NCBI GenBank assembly: GCA_946482585.1
Contig: CAMLSI010000208.1
Location: 1-8,854, forward strand
Direction of reading: 5' to 3'
DNA length: 8,854 bases
DNA from: an uncultured Lysobacteraceae bacterium
Lineage (GTDB): Bacteria; Pseudomonadota; Gammaproteobacteria; Xanthomonadales; Rhodanobacteraceae
The notes beneath the pieces were generated by a model. The model was not told where the DNA came from and ran no database searches. It worked only from the letters and a program-made list of their open reading frames with translations. The position numbers and the translations under genes were made by a program. Shown here piece after piece: positions 6,659 through 8,854 of the stretch. The first letter of the stretch is position 1. Every line of letters starts with the position of its first letter.

Positions 6659-7963
6659 ATGATGTGGCGCGGCGCCTACAAGAATCTCTATGTGCAGGTG
6701 CTGATCGCCGTCGCGATCGGCATCACGCTCGGTCATTTCGATCCGCAGCTCGGACAGCGCATGAAGCCGTTCGGCGACGGCTTCATCAACCTCGTGAAGA
6801 TGATCATCGGACCGGTGATCTTCGTGACCATCGTCGTCGGTATGGCGCGCATGGGCGACCTGCGGCATTCCGGACGCATAGGCCTCAAGGCCCTGATCTA
6901 TTTCGAGGTGCTGACCACGCTCGCGCTCGTGATCGGGCTGGTCGTCGCCAACGTAGCGCAGCCCGGCGTCGGCATGGTGATACAGCCGGGCGATCTCGAC
7001 CCGAGCAAGACCGCGAGTTACGTCGAGGCGGCGAAGGAACAGACGCTCGCGAGCTTCCTGCTCGGCATCATCCCGAAGAGCCTGGTGTCGGCCTTCGTCG
7101 ACAACAATTTGCTGCAGGTGCTACTCGTCGCGGTGCTGTTCGGCGTTGCGATGACGCGTGCGGGCGTGGCCGGTCGGCGCGTGCTCGATCTCCTCGACGA
7201 GCTGTCCCAGGTGCTGTTCAAGATCGTCGCGCTGGTGATGCGCGCGGCGCCCATCGGCGCATTCGGCGCGATGGCGTTCGCGATCGGCAAGTTCGGCCTC
7301 GGCATGCTCGTCTCGCTGGGCTGGCTGATGCTCTGCGTCTACGCGACCTGCTTCGTGTTCGTGTTCGGCGTGCTCGGACTCGTCGCACGCCTGTCGGGTT
7401 TCTCGCTGTGGCGCTTTCTCGTGTACATCCGGCGCGAAATCGTGCTGGTCGCCGGCACGTCGTCGTCGGAGTCGGCGCTGCCGCGGCTGTTGCTGCGACT
7501 CGAACAGGCGGGTTGCGATCGCTCGGTCGTCGGTCTCGTGCTGCCGACGGGCTATTCGTTCAACCTCGATGGCACCTGCATCTACCTGACCATGGCGGCG
7601 ATCTTCATCGCGCAGGCGCTCGGCGTGCAGCTGACCCTGCACGACGAGCTCGTGCTGCTCGGCGTATTGCTGCTCACGTCCAAAGGCGCGGCCGGCATCA
7701 CCGGCGCAGGCCTGACCACGCTGATCGCGACGCTCGGCGCGCTCGCGGGCAAGGTGCCGGTCGAGGGCGTCGCGCTCGTTATCGGCGTGGATCGCTTCAT
7801 GTCCGAAGCGCGCGCGATCACCAACGTGATCGGCAACGCCGTCGCGACGATGGTCGTCGCGCGCTGGGAAGGTCTGCGCGACGACGCGAAGATGGAAGCC
7901 GCGTTCGCGGCCGGGCCGCAGGACCAGCTGTCCGATGCGGCGCCGTCGCCTGCGGCAACTTGA
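6659..7963 (+). CDS. dctA: C4-dicarboxylate transporter, DctA type (DAACS family)
   Basis: The 434-aa inner-membrane protein belongs to the dicarboxylate/amino acid:cation symporter family; E. coli DctA has 428 aa. It imports succinate, fumarate or malate. Visible signatures are the HP1 serine motif [11 protein letters not shown] (267-277), the TM7 segment [11 protein letters not shown] (296-306), HP2 [13 protein letters not shown] and the TM8 motif [16 protein letters not shown] (378-393). Ser382 stands where amino-acid carriers such as GltPh have Asp394, and Arg385 matches Arg397; this fits dicarboxylate rather than amino-acid substrates. Asn393 replaces a GltPh sodium-site Asp, as in E. 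coli DctA, suggesting proton coupling. The start is ATG 6659, immediately followed by ATG 6662, after a G-rich site near 6648-6653; an in-frame ATG at 6590 would add an atypical leader. A terminator separates it from cspA, so it needs its own promoter, which was not identified. No DctB/DctD regulator is visible. Confidence 0.93.
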   Translation: MMWRGAYKNLYVQVLIAVAIGITLGHFDPQLGQRMKPFGDGFINLVKMIIGPVIFVTIVVGMARMGDLRHSGRIGLKALIYFEVLTTLALVIGLVVANVAQPGVGMVIQPGDLDPSKTASYVEAAKEQTLASFLLGIIPKSLVSAFVDNNLLQVLLVAVLFGVAMTRAGVAGRRVLDLLDELSQVLFKIVALVMRAAPIGAFGAMAFAIGKFGLGMLVSLGWLMLCVYATCFVFVFGVLGLVARLSGFSLWRFLVYIRREIVLVAGTSSSESALPRLLLRLEQAGCDRSVVGLVLPTGYSFNLDGTCIYLTMAAIFIAQALGVQLTLHDELVLLGVLLLTSKGAAGITGAGLTTLIATLGALAGKVPVEGVALVIGVDRFMSEARAITNVIGNAVATMVVARWEGLRDDAKMEAAFAAGPQDQLSDAAPSPAAT

Positions 7964-8020
7964 ATCGGCGTCACGCTGCCCTCATGCTGCGCGACGTACC
8001 CAACTTCGCGTTGGTCTTCC

Positions 8021-8035
8021 CGCCCGCATCGGGCG
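8021..8035. other. Short GC hairpin between dctA and slyD
   Basis: CGCCCG and CGGGCG pair around a CAT loop, 18 nt before the slyD start. A weaker stem (CCAAC/GTTGG, 8000-8014) lies just before it. Neither has a following T-run, so termination after dctA is uncertain; they may only be leader structure. The 90-nt gap holds no other feature. Confidence 0.25.
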
Positions 8036-8053
8036 CCATTCCGAGCACCGCAT

Positions 8054-8536
8054 ATGCAGATTGCCGACCGTCGCGTCGCCGCGTTTCATTACACCCTGAC
8101 CAACGCCGAGGGCGAGGTCATCGATTCGTCCGCCGGCCGTGAGCCGCTGACGTATCTGCACGGCGTCGGCAACATCGTGCCGGGGCTCGAGCGCGAAATG
8201 ACCGGCAAGAGCGTCGGCGATACCTTCAACGTCATCGTCGCGCCCGAGGAAGGCTACGGCGTGCATCACGCCGGACTGATCCAGTCGGTGCCCAGAGACG
8301 CGTTTCAGGGCGTCGATACGATCGAGCCCGGCATGCAGTTCCATGCCAACGGCCCGAACGGTCCGATGACGGTCACCGTCTCCGCCGTCGACGGCGACAC
8401 GGTCACGATCGACGGCAACCACCCGCTGGCCGGCCAGGCGCTGCATTTCGCGATCGAAGTCACCGACGTGCGCGATGCCACGCCCGAGGAAGTGATGCAC
8501 GGCCACGTGCATGGTCCGGGCGGCCATCACCACTGA
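8054..8536 (+). CDS. slyD: SlyD-type FKBP peptidyl-prolyl isomerase and metallochaperone
   Basis: The 160-aa cytoplasmic protein shows the SlyD layout. A split FKBP domain is marked by YTLTNAEGEVIDSS (13-26), PLTYLHGVGNIVPGLE (31-46) and NHPLAGQALHFAIEV (122-136), with the insert-in-flap chaperone domain between about 70 and 120. The tail HGHVHGPGGHHH holds six His residues in 12 and should bind nickel or similar metals, but it is much shorter than the Cys/His-rich tail of E. coli SlyD. The family catalyses prolyl cis-trans isomerisation, assists folding and, in some species, supplies nickel to hydrogenase; no hydrogenase gene is in view. The start lacks a strong Shine-Dalgarno, but the family N-terminus begins here. 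Confidence 0.93.
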   Translation: MQIADRRVAAFHYTLTNAEGEVIDSSAGREPLTYLHGVGNIVPGLEREMTGKSVGDTFNVIVAPEEGYGVHHAGLIQSVPRDAFQGVDTIEPGMQFHANGPNGPMTVTVSAVDGDTVTIDGNHPLAGQALHFAIEVTDVRDATPEEVMHGHVHGPGGHHH

Positions 8537-8582
8537 GGGCCGCGACCGGTATGTCGACGTTCCATCAACGACGAGGTGAAGC

Positions 8583-8854
8583 ATGACTACGGCGTACGAC
8601 TTTTCCGCGACGACCCTGGACGGCGACGAGCAGGCGTTGAAGGCGTACAAGGGCAAGGCGCTGCTGATCGTCAACGTCGCATCGAAATGCGGTTTCACGC
8701 CGCAGTACACGGGCCTCGAGGCGATGTACCGCAAGCACAAGGACGAAGGGCTCGTCGTGCTCGGTTTTCCCTGCGATCAGTTCGGTCATCAGGAACCCGG
8801 CGACGCCGACGAGATCCGCAACTTCTGCGCGCTGAACTACGACGTCAGTTTTCC
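8583..8854 (+). CDS. Glutathione peroxidase family protein, 3'-partial
   Basis: The first 90 residues are visible before the window ends; the full family length is about 160. The thioredoxin-fold peroxidase reduces hydrogen peroxide and lipid hydroperoxides, in bacteria often with thioredoxin as donor. The peroxidatic Cys36 is in NVASKCGFTPQY, with no selenocysteine codon. The second family motif reads GFPCDQFGHQEPG (61-73), with Cys64 and Gln70; Asp65 stands where many members have Asn. The start is supported by GAGGTG at 8572-8577. It follows slyD by 46 nt on the same strand without an evident terminator, so co-transcription as a protein-folding/oxidative-stress pair is plausible. The catalytic Trp and Asn further on lie outside the window. 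Confidence 0.93.
   Translation, partial: MTTAYDFSATTLDGDEQALKAYKGKALLIVNVASKCGFTPQYTGLEAMYRKHKDEGLVVLGFPCDQFGHQEPGDADEIRNFCALNYDVSF

Noticed and set aside
6664..8142. 492-codon frame overlapping dctA and the start of slyD on the same strand
   Set aside because: It is a +2 shadow frame, Arg-rich with no family features, and conflicts with the clear DctA and SlyD proteins.

Overview
The window is GC-rich, densely coded DNA (roughly two thirds G+C, by eye). It fits a gammaproteobacterial chromosome: the cold-shock protein begins [12 protein letters not shown] as in pseudomonad-type CspA/CapA proteins, and the dctA, slyD and glutathione peroxidase genes are housekeeping types common there. The species cannot be named from the sequence. 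No RNA gene, CRISPR array, insertion sequence or phage gene was seen.

Left part (1-5972), poorly characterised envelope/membrane genes. A large plus-strand gene, cut by the left edge, runs to 2135 and appears to consist of four tandem band-7/SPFH-like modules followed by a coiled coil and a Pro/Ala-rich tail. It converges on a minus-strand cluster across a 98-bp gap holding a strong hairpin. The cluster, in transcription order, is: a 478-aa multi-pass membrane protein with an N-terminal GRDP-like domain, a TIGR04222-type domain and a Ser/Cys/Gly tail (5972-4536); a glycine-zipper coiled-coil lipoprotein (4444-3767); a second coiled-coil lipoprotein (3767-3258, 1-nt overlap); and a protein with a Cys-rich putative zinc ribbon, one membrane helix and a Calx-beta domain (3253-2234, 4-nt gap). 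The last three are tightly coupled and look like one functional unit at the cell envelope. This region is the best candidate for an undescribed system, but its function cannot be read from sequence.

Middle (5973-6564), cold-shock unit. A good sigma-70-like promoter, a long leader of about 155 nt, the cspA-type gene and a textbook intrinsic terminator form a self-contained monocistronic unit.

Right part (6565-8854), ordinary metabolism and stress genes, all plus strand: a DctA-type C4-dicarboxylate transporter, a SlyD peptidyl-prolyl isomerase/metallochaperone with a short His tail, and a glutathione peroxidase cut by the right edge. slyD and gpx are 46 nt apart and may be co-transcribed.
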